Origin: Gammaproteobacteria bacterium
Lineage (GTDB): Bacteria; Pseudomonadota; Gammaproteobacteria; SZUA-140
Direction: 5' to 3'
Length of the DNA stretch: 57,178 bases
Assembly: GCA_021648525.1 (NCBI GenBank)
Contig: JAKISP010000025.1
Location: forward strand, 1-57,178
The number at the start of each line of letters is the position of its first letter. Position 1 is the first letter of the stretch. Shown here one piece after another: positions 17,171 through 26,138 of this stretch. The position numbers and the translations under genes are program-made. The notes under the pieces were generated by a model. It worked only from the letters and a program-made list of their open reading frames with translations, had not been told where the DNA came from and did not search any database.

Positions 17171-18213
17171 CCATAGCATGGTTAAACCAACCGGTAGCCA
17201 GCCCTGATGAAAATGCTCGCCAGGCGGCTAAACTGCGCCAAAGCCAACTCACCAAACCTGATGGGGCATTGGGTCGTCTTGAAGCGGTGGCGATTCAGCT
17301 TGCTGCACTGCAGGGTCGAGAGCAACCACAGATCGAAAAGGTGCAGATCACTGTGTTTGTCGGTGATCACGGCGTGGCAGCCGAAAACGTATCTGCTTTT
17401 CCGCAAGCCGTTACTGCTGAGATGGTCAAAAACTTTGCACGTGGTGGTGCTGCCATCTGCGTCAGCGCTCGTGCCATTGGTGCAACACTTGACGTGATCA
17501 ACCTCGGTACCGCGCACGACACCGGCTTGTTAGAAAACGTCAATAATATCAATCTTGGCCCTGGCACCGCTAACTTCACACAACAAGCTGCGATGACGCA
17601 ACCGCAGTTGGCCCAGGCACTCGCTGTCGGCCAACAGGCTGCGCGTCAGACTGACGCTGATCTATTCATCGGCGGTGAAATGGGCATTGCCAATACCACC
17701 GTTGCTAGCACACTGGCTTGTGCTTTGCTCAAGGCTCCTGCTGCTCAGCTGGCAGGCCCAGGCACTGGCCTGGATCAGGTAGGCATTCAACATAAAACAG
17801 AGGTCATTCAACGTGCTCTTGAGCGACATCTGCCACAGATCAATTCGCCCCGGGAAGGCCTGCGTCGTCTGGGTGGTTTTGAAATCGCAGCGTTAACAGG
17901 GGCCTATATCGCCTGTGCCCAAAAACGGCTGCCGGTACTGGTTGATGGTTTTATTAGCTCTGTGGCTGCGCTGACCGCGGCACGACTTTGCGCGGGTACC
18001 GAGGCGTGGTTTTTGTTTGCCCATGCCTCCGCCGAGCCCGGTCACCGAAGTGTACTGGATGCCCTGAAAGCAAAACCGCTACTCGACCTGGGAATGCGCC
18101 TGGGCGAAGGCAGCGGTGCCGCTATCGCCGTGCCACTGTTACGTAGTGCCTGTGCGTTACACAATGAGATGGCGACCTTTGATGAAGCGGCTGTCTCCGA
18201 AAAACTGTCATGA
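17167..18213 (+). CDS. cobT: Nicotinate-nucleotide:dimethylbenzimidazole phosphoribosyltransferase
   Basis: 348 residues from ATG 17167, which overlaps the cobU stop (ATGA) and has AAAAGGGG upstream; a longer upstream frame would lie inside cobU and is rejected. Characteristic segments are KPDGALGRLE, VFVGDHGVAAENVSAFPQ, the GEMGIANTT loop and the catalytic glutamate region RLGEGSGAAIA near the C terminus. The enzyme activates the lower-ligand base as alpha-ribazole phosphate for the final assembly step by CobS. Confidence 0.96.
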   Translation: MTIAWLNQPVASPDENARQAAKLRQSQLTKPDGALGRLEAVAIQLAALQGREQPQIEKVQITVFVGDHGVAAENVSAFPQAVTAEMVKNFARGGAAICVSARAIGATLDVINLGTAHDTGLLENVNNINLGPGTANFTQQAAMTQPQLAQALAVGQQAARQTDADLFIGGEMGIANTTVASTLACALLKAPAAQLAGPGTGLDQVGIQHKTEVIQRALERHLPQINSPREGLRRLGGFEIAALTGAYIACAQKRLPVLVDGFISSVAALTAARLCAGTEAWFLFAHASAEPGHRSVLDALKAKPLLDLGMRLGEGSGAAIAVPLLRSACALHNEMATFDEAAVSEKLS

Positions 18214-18776
18214 GAATCGACCTGTTGCGTCACGGCGAAACCACCCACGGTAACCGTTTTCGCGGCAGCATCGACGATGCGTTGACAGCGCACGGCGAAC
18301 AACAGATGTGGCAGGCTGTTGAACAAAACGCGACTCATTGGGATCGCATTATTAGCTCCCCGCTAAAACGCTGTGCCGACTTTGCCTGTGCGTTGAGCCA
18401 AAAACATAAGCGACCGCTGACGCTCGACAAACGATTTAAAGAGATGCATTTCGGGGCATGGGAAGGCCGATCTGCTGTTGAATTAATGAAAACTGATGCT
18501 GATGCCCTCAGTAATTTCTGGAACGACCCCGTTCAATATACGCCCCCTGAGGCTGAACCATTAATTGATTTTGAACGCCGTGTTGTCTCCGCCTGGCAAG
18601 AGATCATCAGTCGCTACGCTGGTGAAAATATGCTGTTGGTTACCCACGGTGGTGTGATTCGTCTGCTGCTCTGTCATGTTCTTCAATCCCCGATCAACCA
18701 ACTCCTTAAATTTGAGGTTAAACATGCAGCGATAGAAAAAATTGCTATCTCTGGCAGACAGGCACGGCGTTTATAA
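18210..18776 (+). CDS. cobC: Alpha-ribazole phosphatase (histidine phosphatase family)
   Basis: 188 residues with the phosphohistidine motif LLRHGET at the N terminus and the second His in LVTHGGVIR, plus the catalytic Glu in FKEMHFGAWEG. This is the histidine phosphatase superfamily. Its position between cobT and cobS, with overlaps on both sides (ATGA and TAATG), supports the Salmonella-type CobC role, dephosphorylating alpha-ribazole 5'-phosphate or adenosylcobalamin phosphate. The gene name clashes with the threonine-phosphate decarboxylase of the other nomenclature. Confidence 0.88.
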   Translation: MRIDLLRHGETTHGNRFRGSIDDALTAHGEQQMWQAVEQNATHWDRIISSPLKRCADFACALSQKHKRPLTLDKRFKEMHFGAWEGRSAVELMKTDADALSNFWNDPVQYTPPEAEPLIDFERRVVSAWQEIISRYAGENMLLVTHGGVIRLLLCHVLQSPINQLLKFEVKHAAIEKIAISGRQARRL

Positions 18777-19519
18777 TGCGCCCCTTTCTCATCGCCCTGC
18801 AATTTTTAACCCGAATACCAGTGCGCCTGAATGGTCTTCCCAGTGATCAGGAGATCGGGCGATCACTTATTTATTATCCCATTGTGGGGTTGCTCATCGG
18901 TGTTGTGCTAACGCTACTTTTATGGTGCCTGGCCGATGTGCCAACGCTCATCAGCGCCGTGCTTTTGTTAACCGTCTGGGTCTTGCTCAGCGGTGGTTTG
19001 CATCTGGATGGCCTCGCAGACAGTGCCGACGCCTGGGCTGGTGGCCTGGGTAGCCGCGAGAGAACTCTTGCGATTATGAAAGATCCCAACTGTGGCCCTG
19101 CGGGGGTGGTCAGTTTAGTGCTGGTCTTGCTAATCAAATTCAGCGCCCTCCACGCCGCCATAGAGAGCGGCAACTGGGTCGTATTGTTACTCGCACCGCT
19201 ACTGGGTCGAACCGCCCTGCCGCTGTTATTTCTCACCACCCCCTATGTGCGTGAACAAGGTCTGGGCACGGCACTGGCAAACCACCTGCCCCGTCGCCAT
19301 CTTGCTGCTGTTATTGCGGTGGTATTGATCAGCCTTATCTTATTGCCAGGCAGCAATGCGTTATGGCTGATAGTAGTAATGCTATCTGTTTTTACCTTAT
19401 TGCGAACATTCATGATGGCGCGTCTTGGCGGAACAACCGGTGACCTGGCCGGTGCATTGCTCGAGATAACTGAGGCCAGCATTTTGCTAACCCCAGCAGT
19501 CTTGTTCCTCGCTTTGTAG
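18776..19519 (+). CDS. cobS: Adenosylcobinamide-GDP ribazoletransferase (cobalamin synthase)
   Basis: 247 residues, an integral membrane protein with six to seven hydrophobic segments. It has the family's signature GGLHLDGLADSADAW followed by MKDPNCGPAGVVSL (metal- and substrate-binding acidic loops). It begins FLIALQFLTRIPV as is typical. It joins adenosylcobinamide-GDP and alpha-ribazole to make adenosylcobalamin at the inner membrane, completing the operon. The start ATG shares a base with the cobC stop. Confidence 0.95.
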   Translation: MRPFLIALQFLTRIPVRLNGLPSDQEIGRSLIYYPIVGLLIGVVLTLLLWCLADVPTLISAVLLLTVWVLLSGGLHLDGLADSADAWAGGLGSRERTLAIMKDPNCGPAGVVSLVLVLLIKFSALHAAIESGNWVVLLLAPLLGRTALPLLFLTTPYVREQGLGTALANHLPRRHLAAVIAVVLISLILLPGSNALWLIVVMLSVFTLLRTFMMARLGGTTGDLAGALLEITEASILLTPAVLFLAL

Positions 19520-19722
19520 GAAGCCCGTAAGAATACTCTCTTTTGGTTTTTTCGGAATTTAGATTGGGTACTGATTGATCATATTTGTTAATCAAATAGC
19601 TGCTTTCTTCATTCTTTAGCTTTAGTGATTTTTCGAAGCTCAACATGTCAGTCGAGATAGTGGTAATCGCCGTTGGGCATCTTACATCAGCCTGGTCTAC
19701 GAGCTGAATGGTGTGGATGGGC

Positions 19723-20736
19723 TTACAACTTCCAGCCCCAGAACGTCAAAAAATCTGCAAACGGCCACATATCCGACGCCTGTCGATTCCACGGTTTTAA
19801 ACTGGTATAAAATACGGTTCCCGTTTCATCTTTATTCCCGAATGCTTTATCTTCCCCTACTCGCCAGTCTAGTGACCACCAGCTAACCAGCAGTCGCTCA
19901 AATGGTTTGTGTGACCCTTTGACATAACCTTTTCGACTACCGTCGGTTTCAAAAAATGAGGTGGTCTCATCACCAATGGGCAGTTTCATCAAATCATCAA
20001 TCGGTGCAATGTTGAGTGTTTCACGCTGATACCGCTGCTCGATTGCGGTTTGAGTCAATAAGCTGATATCCATTACGCGGTGGGTTTCATTTTTTAGATA
20101 GATGACGATTCGGTTTTCATCATCAAATGGTTCTGGTAGTTCGAGCTGTGCTGGCAATGTCATGCCATATATCCATTGTGAATCACTGTTCCAGTCTTTT
20201 GGGTAGGCGGAGGTGGGCAGGTAACTAGTGGGCACAATCGCGAGGAAACAGCCGCAGGTATGAACCGTTGTGATCAACACAGGTCTGTTTTTTGCATTCA
20301 GTGTTACAACTGTCAACAAACCGTTGTTGTTGCCAGCGGTGATGTGAAATGGAAACAGACTAAAGGGTGTCTTTTCAAAATGGATGCGATAGATCAGGTT
20401 GGTGTAGCTGCCGTTAGTCGTGGCGAACGTCTGACGATCAACATAGACAAAAGAATGGTTGGGGGCGACATTAATCTGTTCGTCGCCTTTGTCATCCATG
20501 CGTGCACGTGGTTTGCCGATGCGATTAAATTTTTTTTCTGTCTGCTCAGTAATAAAAACAGGCGCGAAGCGGGAGAAATCGTTTTGCTGGTCGTTAACCA
20601 CGTAAGCAGTGACGTGAGTGCTGCTGTCCTGGGGAGTATTGTGAGGAGGGCCAGAAGTGGCGCAGGCAGAGAGCAGTACCAACAGCAAAATCATGCCAGG
20701 TTTGTTCAACCCGTTCTTGAAATGCAATTTTTCCAT
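19723..20736 (-). CDS. Putative lipoprotein of unknown function (337 aa)
   Basis: The N terminus MEKLHFKNGLNKPGMILLLVLLSAC is a lipoprotein signal with a lipobox LLSAC (lipidated Cys25); residue 26 is Ala, which permits outer-membrane sorting. The mature part is soluble, about 310 residues, with aromatic-rich segments (LLVSWWSLDW, MWPFADFLTFWGWKL at the C terminus) and a CGC triplet near residue 155. I do not recognise a family. It stands convergent with cobS and divergent from the diguanylate cyclase, sharing a short upstream region of about 70 bases with it. Confidence 0.75.
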   Translation of the reverse strand: MEKLHFKNGLNKPGMILLLVLLSACATSGPPHNTPQDSSTHVTAYVVNDQQNDFSRFAPVFITEQTEKKFNRIGKPRARMDDKGDEQINVAPNHSFVYVDRQTFATTNGSYTNLIYRIHFEKTPFSLFPFHITAGNNNGLLTVVTLNAKNRPVLITTVHTCGCFLAIVPTSYLPTSAYPKDWNSDSQWIYGMTLPAQLELPEPFDDENRIVIYLKNETHRVMDISLLTQTAIEQRYQRETLNIAPIDDLMKLPIGDETTSFFETDGSRKGYVKGSHKPFERLLVSWWSLDWRVGEDKAFGNKDETGTVFYTSLKPWNRQASDMWPFADFLTFWGWKL

Positions 20737-20804
20737 GCCGCCACCATGTCGCTAATTCGAAGAGATCAGATAAATCTTAGCAGATACCTGTGGGATATGC
20801 GGCA

Positions 20805-21947
20805 ATGACCGCATCATTTTTGTTAGAACAGATCGGCATGCCCAAAGACCCGACATCTGAAAATAAAATTTTACGCCACCGGCTGGATGAATTTGTCGCT
20901 GAGGCGCGTAAGAATGAGCGTAAGATGCGCCGCTTTCAGTCGCTGGAATTAAAATTGATCGGCCTGAGTTCAGTGAAAGACCTAATTGAGGCGGTGCTGG
21001 CACCCGATTATTCTACCTTTCGCTGGGACGAGGTGACGCTACTGCTGCTGGATCCTGAATACGAGATTCAACGAGCGCTGGAAGACGAAAGTGTTGAGCT
21101 GAGTTCAATACCCCACCTGATGTTTGCTTCATCGGATGACGACCTGAATGCCTATTATCAGATGTCTCTTTTTCCGACACTGGGCACGTATCGCGCGCGT
21201 CAACATGCCACCCTTTTTCCTGCGCGTCGTCGTACACCGAGGAGTGTTGCGTTGTTGCCACTGGTGCGTCAGGGCAAGCTGATCGGCAGTCTCAATGTCG
21301 GTAGTTACTCTGCAGAGCGTTTTGAGCGTGGTGTGCGAACTGATTTTTTTGAACATCTCTCTGCAATTGTTTCGATCTGCCTTGAAAATGCGGTTAACAT
21401 TGAGCGCCTCAAACGACAGGGGTTGACGGATACACTGACGGCGATCAATAACCGTCGGTTTTTTGACCAGCGCCTTAAAGAAGAGGTGGGCTTAGCGAAG
21501 CGAAATAAGCGCCTGCTCTCCTGTATGTTGCTGGATGTCGATTTATTTAAGAATGTGAATGATACCTATGGCCATCAGGTGGGTGATCTGGTGTTGCGTG
21601 ATGTTGCCGCGCTGATTCGAGCGCAGATGCGTGGTAGTGATGTGCTGTCGCGTTACGGTGGTGAAGAGTTCTCAGCGTTGTTGTCACAGGCGGATGAAGA
21701 GGAGGCGCTGGAAGTGGCTGAGCGTATTCGAGAAAGTATCGAGCAGCATATCTTTAGTGTCGATGGTCATGCGGATTTTAATGTCACCATCTCAATTGGA
21801 GTGACGACCTTTAATCCCACCACGAATGAGGAGGCGGTGATGCGGATAGAAGGTGAGTATCTGGTTGGTCAGGCTGACAAGGCGCTTTATGAGGCCAAAG
21901 CGAACGGGCGTAATCGGGTGGTGAGCGCGGGTGAGATTGAAGTTTAG
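20805..21947 (+). CDS. Diguanylate cyclase with N-terminal DUF484/GAF-like sensor
   Basis: About 380 residues. An N-terminal coiled region (ENKILRHRLDEFVAEARKNE) and a GAF-like fold (VALLPLVRQGKLIGSLNVGS) resemble DUF484. They are followed by a GGDEF domain starting DTLTAINNRRFFDQRL. The active site is RYGGEEF, and the inhibitory I-site RGSD lies five residues before GGEEF, so the enzyme should both make cyclic di-GMP and be product-inhibited. There is no membrane segment; it is cytoplasmic. The start is uncertain between GTG 20790, ATG 20805 and ATG 20838; none has a strong ribosome-binding site. Confidence 0.9.
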   Translation: MTASFLLEQIGMPKDPTSENKILRHRLDEFVAEARKNERKMRRFQSLELKLIGLSSVKDLIEAVLAPDYSTFRWDEVTLLLLDPEYEIQRALEDESVELSSIPHLMFASSDDDLNAYYQMSLFPTLGTYRARQHATLFPARRRTPRSVALLPLVRQGKLIGSLNVGSYSAERFERGVRTDFFEHLSAIVSICLENAVNIERLKRQGLTDTLTAINNRRFFDQRLKEEVGLAKRNKRLLSCMLLDVDLFKNVNDTYGHQVGDLVLRDVAALIRAQMRGSDVLSRYGGEEFSALLSQADEEEALEVAERIRESIEQHIFSVDGHADFNVTISIGVTTFNPTTNEEAVMRIEGEYLVGQADKALYEAKANGRNRVVSAGEIEV

Positions 21948-22001
21948 GTTTGCGCTGCTATTGTCATCCCGACGGGTGTCGGCGTGGGCAACGGCTATAT
22001 T

Positions 22002-22706
22002 TTATTGCTTAACATGTAGCCCACATTCTTTGTGATCTGGATCTTCCCACCACCAGCGCCCGGCACGAATATCTTCGCCGACCGAGATGGCGCGAGTGCA
22101 GGGTGCGCAGCCGATGCTGGCGTAATATTGGTCGTGTAGTTTGTTGTACGGCACCTCAAAGTGGTTGATATAAGCCCACACATCCTGGTTTTTCCAGCTA
22201 CTTAGCGGGCTGAATTTCTGTAGGCCATTGCTTTCGTCCCACTCTGATTCGGGCAGTTCACCACGGCTCGGTGACTGTTCGGCACGCATGCCGGTGACCC
22301 ATGCTTTTTTATCTTTTAGTGCGCGTTGCAGCGGCAGTACCTTGCGGATGCGGCAGCATTCTTTGCGCAGTTCGATTGAGTCATAAAATGCATCCGGGCC
22401 ATTTTTACGAGAGTAGGCCTCAACGTCGCTGCTCTCTGGGGCGTAGATGGCAAACTCGCGTCCGTAGTGTTTCATCGCCTGTTGAATCACTGCATGGGTC
22501 TCCTGCGGCAGACGGCCGGTGTCAAGACTGAAGATCTCGATGTTGGGGGAGAACTTGCAGATCAGATCGGTGGTGACCATATCTTCGGCACCAAAGCTAT
22601 TGGCGAAGGTGGCAGGCGAGTAGTCACTGGCGAGCTGGACCAGCAGTTGTCTGGCCTGTTCGATTTTGGCTTCTAACGCTGCGTCTAATCTCTGTTCTGA
22701 GCTCAT
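22002..22706 (-). CDS. cysH: Assimilatory adenylyl-sulfate (APS) reductase CysH
   Basis: 234 residues of the PAPS/APS reductase family: SFGAEDMV (P-loop-like), SLDTGRLPQET, and KAWVTGMRAEQSPSR. Adjacent cysteines CC (117-118) and CXXC (200-203, GCAPC) indicate a [4Fe-4S] cluster and hence use of APS rather than PAPS. The redox-active C-terminal KECGLH cysteine (228) is present. It reduces APS to sulfite with thioredoxin. It lies downstream of the sulfite reductase gene on the same strand with a hairpin in the 112-base gap. Confidence 0.95.
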   Translation of the reverse strand: MSSEQRLDAALEAKIEQARQLLVQLASDYSPATFANSFGAEDMVTTDLICKFSPNIEIFSLDTGRLPQETHAVIQQAMKHYGREFAIYAPESSDVEAYSRKNGPDAFYDSIELRKECCRIRKVLPLQRALKDKKAWVTGMRAEQSPSRGELPESEWDESNGLQKFSPLSSWKNQDVWAYINHFEVPYNKLHDQYYASIGCAPCTRAISVGEDIRAGRWWWEDPDHKECGLHVKQ

Positions 22707-22732
22707 ATTTCATGTCCTCTTAAAATAAACTG

Positions 22733-22756
22733 GGTTGACTAAAAATTTAGCCAGCC
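22733..22756 (-). promoter_or_regulatory. Hairpin between cysI and cysH
   Basis: On the minus strand an imperfect 11+2+11 stem (GGCTGGCTAAA with TTTAGTCAACC, one mismatch and one G-U pair) lies 27 bases upstream of the cysH start. It may modulate read-through or stability of the cysI-cysH message. Confidence 0.4.
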
Positions 22757-22818
22757 CAAAAACAGCGACTATTTGATTGTTTTAAAAGAACTATTTTCAG
22801 TCCTTTTTTAAAGGCGGG

Positions 22819-25116
22819 TTAACCGGCCTTTTTAACCCGGATACGTGTCTTGCCATCCTGCGCTTCAGTTTCCAGGATTTCGTGGCCTTCGCTTGCAAGG
22901 CTGGAAGAGACCTGTTCCGATGGTTCACCGCTGGTAAACAGGAAGTCGATCACCTCGCCGGTCGAGAATTTACGCAGTTCGTTACGTGCCTTGATGTAGT
23001 GCAGTGGGCAGCCGAAGGTGCTGAGATCGATTACCTCTGCCGTCATTTTTTCAGCGGTGGCAGCGGGAATTGCCGCAACCGAGGCGCTCAGGTCGAGCTG
23101 CTGGTCTATGGTCTGGCAGGCGTTAGCGGCTTCAATGGTCCAGTGATCCATTGCTTGTGTCAGCTCTGCAAAGCTAGCGTCGTCGAACTCATTTTGCAGC
23201 TCGGCAATCAGCTCACCAAACTCCGCGACCTGCTGGCCAAGCGTGGCCTGTGCAGGCAGTGCGGTCTGTAACAATGCGCCAATCTCTAACAGGTCGTCGA
23301 GTGGTTTTTCACCGGCAAGGAACAGCAGTGATTGGCCAACACGGCGACCAACTTCTGCGGCACATTCCAGTGCGTCGTCATATTTACGCTGTAGTAGGAA
23401 GGCGTTGCGATAGGTGCGTTCGGTGGCCGCTTCTGAGAAGTTGGCGGCAACTGTCTCCTGTGCGGCTCCGGAACATTCACCACCACCGAGTTGCAGTACC
23501 TTAAAGTCGCTCTCGTCGCCGTGATCATTCATCACATCTGACATTTCGTGTTCTTCGATGGTTGCGATATCGTTGAGCAGTTCTTTAAAGTAGGCGGTGT
23601 CTTTGCCTTGCGCCCAGTTAAAAAAGCTCTCGTCACTACGATGATCGGACTGGTAGGTTGCTTTCACTTTTTCGATCGCAGATTCAATGCGCGCCGAAGG
23701 AACCGTGGGCCCTTTGATCGCAATCGCGCCGCCGTTACGACCATCACCCCCGAGGTACATCTGGTAATGTGGGATCAGCTTGCCGTGTTTACGTTTACCT
23801 TCACCGTAGATGCCGATGTCGCCGGTTTCTGGCTGCGCACAGCCGTTATGGCAACCGCTGACGCGGATGCGCAGGTCATCGTCGCCGCCGCTGAGTTTTG
23901 GCCCCAGAATGGTCGATGAGGTGATACCGAGGCGACAGGTTGAGGTGCCGGGGCAGGCGACGACGTCGTTACCGGTTTCTGGTTGTTTGAGTGAGAGTGC
24001 GGCGAGATCCGCACGAACGGCTGCGATTTTCTCATCGGGCACACCGACTAGCACCAGGTTTTGATCCTGTGTGGTGCGAACATCGACGATGCTGTGAGCG
24101 CGCATCAGCGCTGCGAGGCCACGCAGTTGTGCAACGGTGATGTCACCAATCGGCAATGCGATCGGGAAGATGTTCAGCCCATCCTGCTTCTGCGCCAGCA
24201 CCGCGCGTGGTGCGCCCGGATTGTTGTAGCCGTTACCTGACTTAGGCTCGATCCACTCCGCCGCTGGCAGGGTTTTATCCGCCAGGGCTGTGGTAGTACG
24301 TGCCAGCTCTTCTTTGTATTTTTCGATAAAACCATCTTTGCCAAATTTGTCGACCAGAAACTTGATGCGAGATTTAGCGCGCATGCGACGGTTTGAGTAG
24401 CGGTTGTGCAGCGAGATGATTGCCTCCATTGAGGCCAGTAGCTGCTTCTCTGGGATAAACTCTTCAACCGTGATTGCGTGGCGTGGTTTATGACCGAGGC
24501 CACCGCCAGCAAGAACCTTAAAGCCTGGTACACCCTCTTTTCTGGTCGCCACGATGCCAACATCGTGAATCATTGCCTGCGAGCAATCAGACTCACAGCC
24601 TGAGAAACTCATCTTGAATTTACGTGGCAGATGCTGTGTCAGTGGATAGCGCAGAAAATGCTGTACCACATTGTTCAGAATCGGTGAGATATCGGTGTGT
24701 TCATGTGGGCAGACGCCAGCGAGTGGGCAGCCAGTGATGTTACGCACGGTGTTGTTACACGCTTCGCGTGAGGTCATGTTGGCTTTCGCTAACAGGCGAA
24801 TCGCATCGGGTGTTTTTTCCAGTGGAATGTAATGCACCTGAATCGCCTGGCGGGTGGTGATGTGTGCAATGCCGCGCTGTGAAAACTCATCAACCACGTC
24901 AGCAATATGTTCCGCCTGCTCCGCATTGAACTGTCCCGCAGGCACTTTAATACGTACCATGTTGACGCCTTCCTGGCGCTGACCGTAGATTCCCTGTTGC
25001 AGGCGCATCGATTGAAAGCGATCATGGTCGATACGATCATCAAGGAATGCCTGTAGGGTCTCTTCGTAGCGAACAAGTTCTTCGTCATTGGTTAATGGTT
25101 TCGTTATAACCGCCAT
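22819..25116 (-). CDS. cysI: Sulfite reductase hemoprotein (CysI type) fused to a TusA sulfur-carrier domain
   Basis: 765 residues, about 200 longer than CysI. Residues 1-500 form the two-fold ferredoxin-type sulfite/nitrite reductase (IAHITTRQAIQVH, NTVRNITGCPLAG, LPRKFKMSFSG). The siroheme-[4Fe-4S] ligands are C388-x5-C394 and C422-x3-C426. Unusually the N-terminal half also holds a full set, C130-x5-C136 and C174-x3-C178. Residues 540-670 form a helical linker domain with GGGECSG at its start. Residues 692-765 form a TusA domain, with its sulfur-accepting cysteine in FGCPLHYIKAR (Cys703). It should reduce sulfite to sulfide and could pass sulfur to, or take it from, the TusA cysteine. It is the upstream partner of cysH, beside a TauE exporter and a cysB-type regulator. 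The fusion is seen directly; its chemistry is inferred. Confidence 0.9.
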   Translation of the reverse strand: MAVITKPLTNDEELVRYEETLQAFLDDRIDHDRFQSMRLQQGIYGQRQEGVNMVRIKVPAGQFNAEQAEHIADVVDEFSQRGIAHITTRQAIQVHYIPLEKTPDAIRLLAKANMTSREACNNTVRNITGCPLAGVCPHEHTDISPILNNVVQHFLRYPLTQHLPRKFKMSFSGCESDCSQAMIHDVGIVATRKEGVPGFKVLAGGGLGHKPRHAITVEEFIPEKQLLASMEAIISLHNRYSNRRMRAKSRIKFLVDKFGKDGFIEKYKEELARTTTALADKTLPAAEWIEPKSGNGYNNPGAPRAVLAQKQDGLNIFPIALPIGDITVAQLRGLAALMRAHSIVDVRTTQDQNLVLVGVPDEKIAAVRADLAALSLKQPETGNDVVACPGTSTCRLGITSSTILGPKLSGGDDDLRIRVSGCHNGCAQPETGDIGIYGEGKRKHGKLIPHYQMYLGGDGRNGGAIAIKGPTVPSARIESAIEKVKATYQSDHRSDESFFNWAQGKDTAYFKELLNDIATIEEHEMSDVMNDHGDESDFKVLQLGGGECSGAAQETVAANFSEAATERTYRNAFLLQRKYDDALECAAEVGRRVGQSLLFLAGEKPLDDLLEIGALLQTALPAQATLGQQVAEFGELIAELQNEFDDASFAELTQAMDHWTIEAANACQTIDQQLDLSASVAAIPAATAEKMTAEVIDLSTFGCPLHYIKARNELRKFSTGEVIDFLFTSGEPSEQVSSSLASEGHEILETEAQDGKTRIRVKKAG

Positions 25117-25170
25117 TGCTTCTCTCCTGCCCTGATTGCGGGCGATATTATTGTTCAGTTCTTTGTGTTT

Positions 25171-25959
25171 TTATGAAAACACAGCAAATTTAAGCCCGAT
25201 CAGTAGCAGCATGGTTGCCAGGATCGGGCGCATTATTTTTTCCGGAACAACGGTGCTCATATGGCTACCGACAAAGATACCGGGCAGTGAGCCAGCGAGT
25301 AAATAGGCCAGCAGCGTGTAATCAACGGTGCCCATCTGCATATGTCCCATGCCTGCAACGGCAGTCAGGGGGACAGCGTGAGCCAGGTCGGTGCCAACAA
25401 CGCGCATGGTGGGCAGTGATGGATACAAAAATAGCAGTATCGCTGCACCAAATGCACCTGCACCGATGGAGGTGATGGGTACCAGCACGCCTAATAGCAC
25501 GCCAGCCAATATGGTAACGGGTGTGCGCCATTGTTTCCAGTTTGGTAGTAGTTTTTTAATCCCTTCACCAGAGTGCTGGATGGTGTTTTTGAGATAAAGG
25601 GCGAAGGCGGTTAAGATCAGTGCGACGCCCAACGAGGTGTTGACCAGTGTATCGATCTGGAAGTCAGGTGAATGAGTGAGTACGTTATCTAGCGCATAAA
25701 CAGTCAGGATGGCGGTCGGCAGGCTGCCAAGTGCCATCCAGCCAACGATATTCCAGCAGATGGTGCCACGGCGGTTGTGCGAGATGATGCCACCGGTTTT
25801 GGTGATGGCGGCAAATAGCAGGTCAGTGCCAACGGCAACGATGGGTTGTACGTTAAAGGCAAAGATCATCAGGGGGGTCATCAGTGAGCCGCCGCCCACG
25901 CCAGTAAGACCGACGAGCACGCCAACGGCGAATCCCGAGATGATATAGATTAATTCCAC
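25171..25959 (-). CDS. TauE/SafE-family sulfite/anion exporter
   Basis: 262 residues with seven to eight membrane segments and the two family repeats: FAVGVLVGLTGVGGGSLMTP at the N terminus and GVLVPITSIGAGAFGAAILLF in the middle. TauE/SafE proteins export sulfite, sulfoacetate or related anions, or act as permeases. Placed between the sulfite reductase and a CysB-type regulator, a role in sulfite or sulfate/thiosulfate movement is likely, but direction and substrate are not shown by sequence. Confidence 0.88.
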   Translation of the reverse strand: MELIYIISGFAVGVLVGLTGVGGGSLMTPLMIFAFNVQPIVAVGTDLLFAAITKTGGIISHNRRGTICWNIVGWMALGSLPTAILTVYALDNVLTHSPDFQIDTLVNTSLGVALILTAFALYLKNTIQHSGEGIKKLLPNWKQWRTPVTILAGVLLGVLVPITSIGAGAFGAAILLFLYPSLPTMRVVGTDLAHAVPLTAVAGMGHMQMGTVDYTLLAYLLAGSLPGIFVGSHMSTVVPEKIMRPILATMLLLIGLKFAVFS

Positions 25960-26138
25960 TGTAGTTCGTCCGGTGCCTGCGGTGTAACCAGGTGATTTTT
26001 AAGGTGTCTTTATGTTGAGCTGTATTAGCAGAGGAGGTGATTCTAGCATAATTCAATAGTATCAATAATAACAAATAGTGCTATCTATAGAATTTTTAGT
26101 TATATAGAATGTTCGCCAATGGGTGATGAGGAGCGATC
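25960..26138. promoter_or_regulatory. Divergent AT-rich control region between the sulfur genes and cysB
   Basis: The 179 bases are strongly AT-rich (for example ATAACAAATAGTGCTATCTATAG) and separate two divergently transcribed units, as is usual for LysR-family targets. No single site can be assigned with certainty. Confidence 0.4.

Noticed and set aside
19520-19722. Outer-membrane-protein-like peptide between cobS and the lipoprotein gene
   Set aside because: Only about 20 codons look protein-like, with no start or continuation.
20260-20808. 182-codon plus-strand frame opposite the lipoprotein gene
   Set aside because: The minus-strand frame has a lipobox and a good start; this one has no motif and overlaps it almost entirely.
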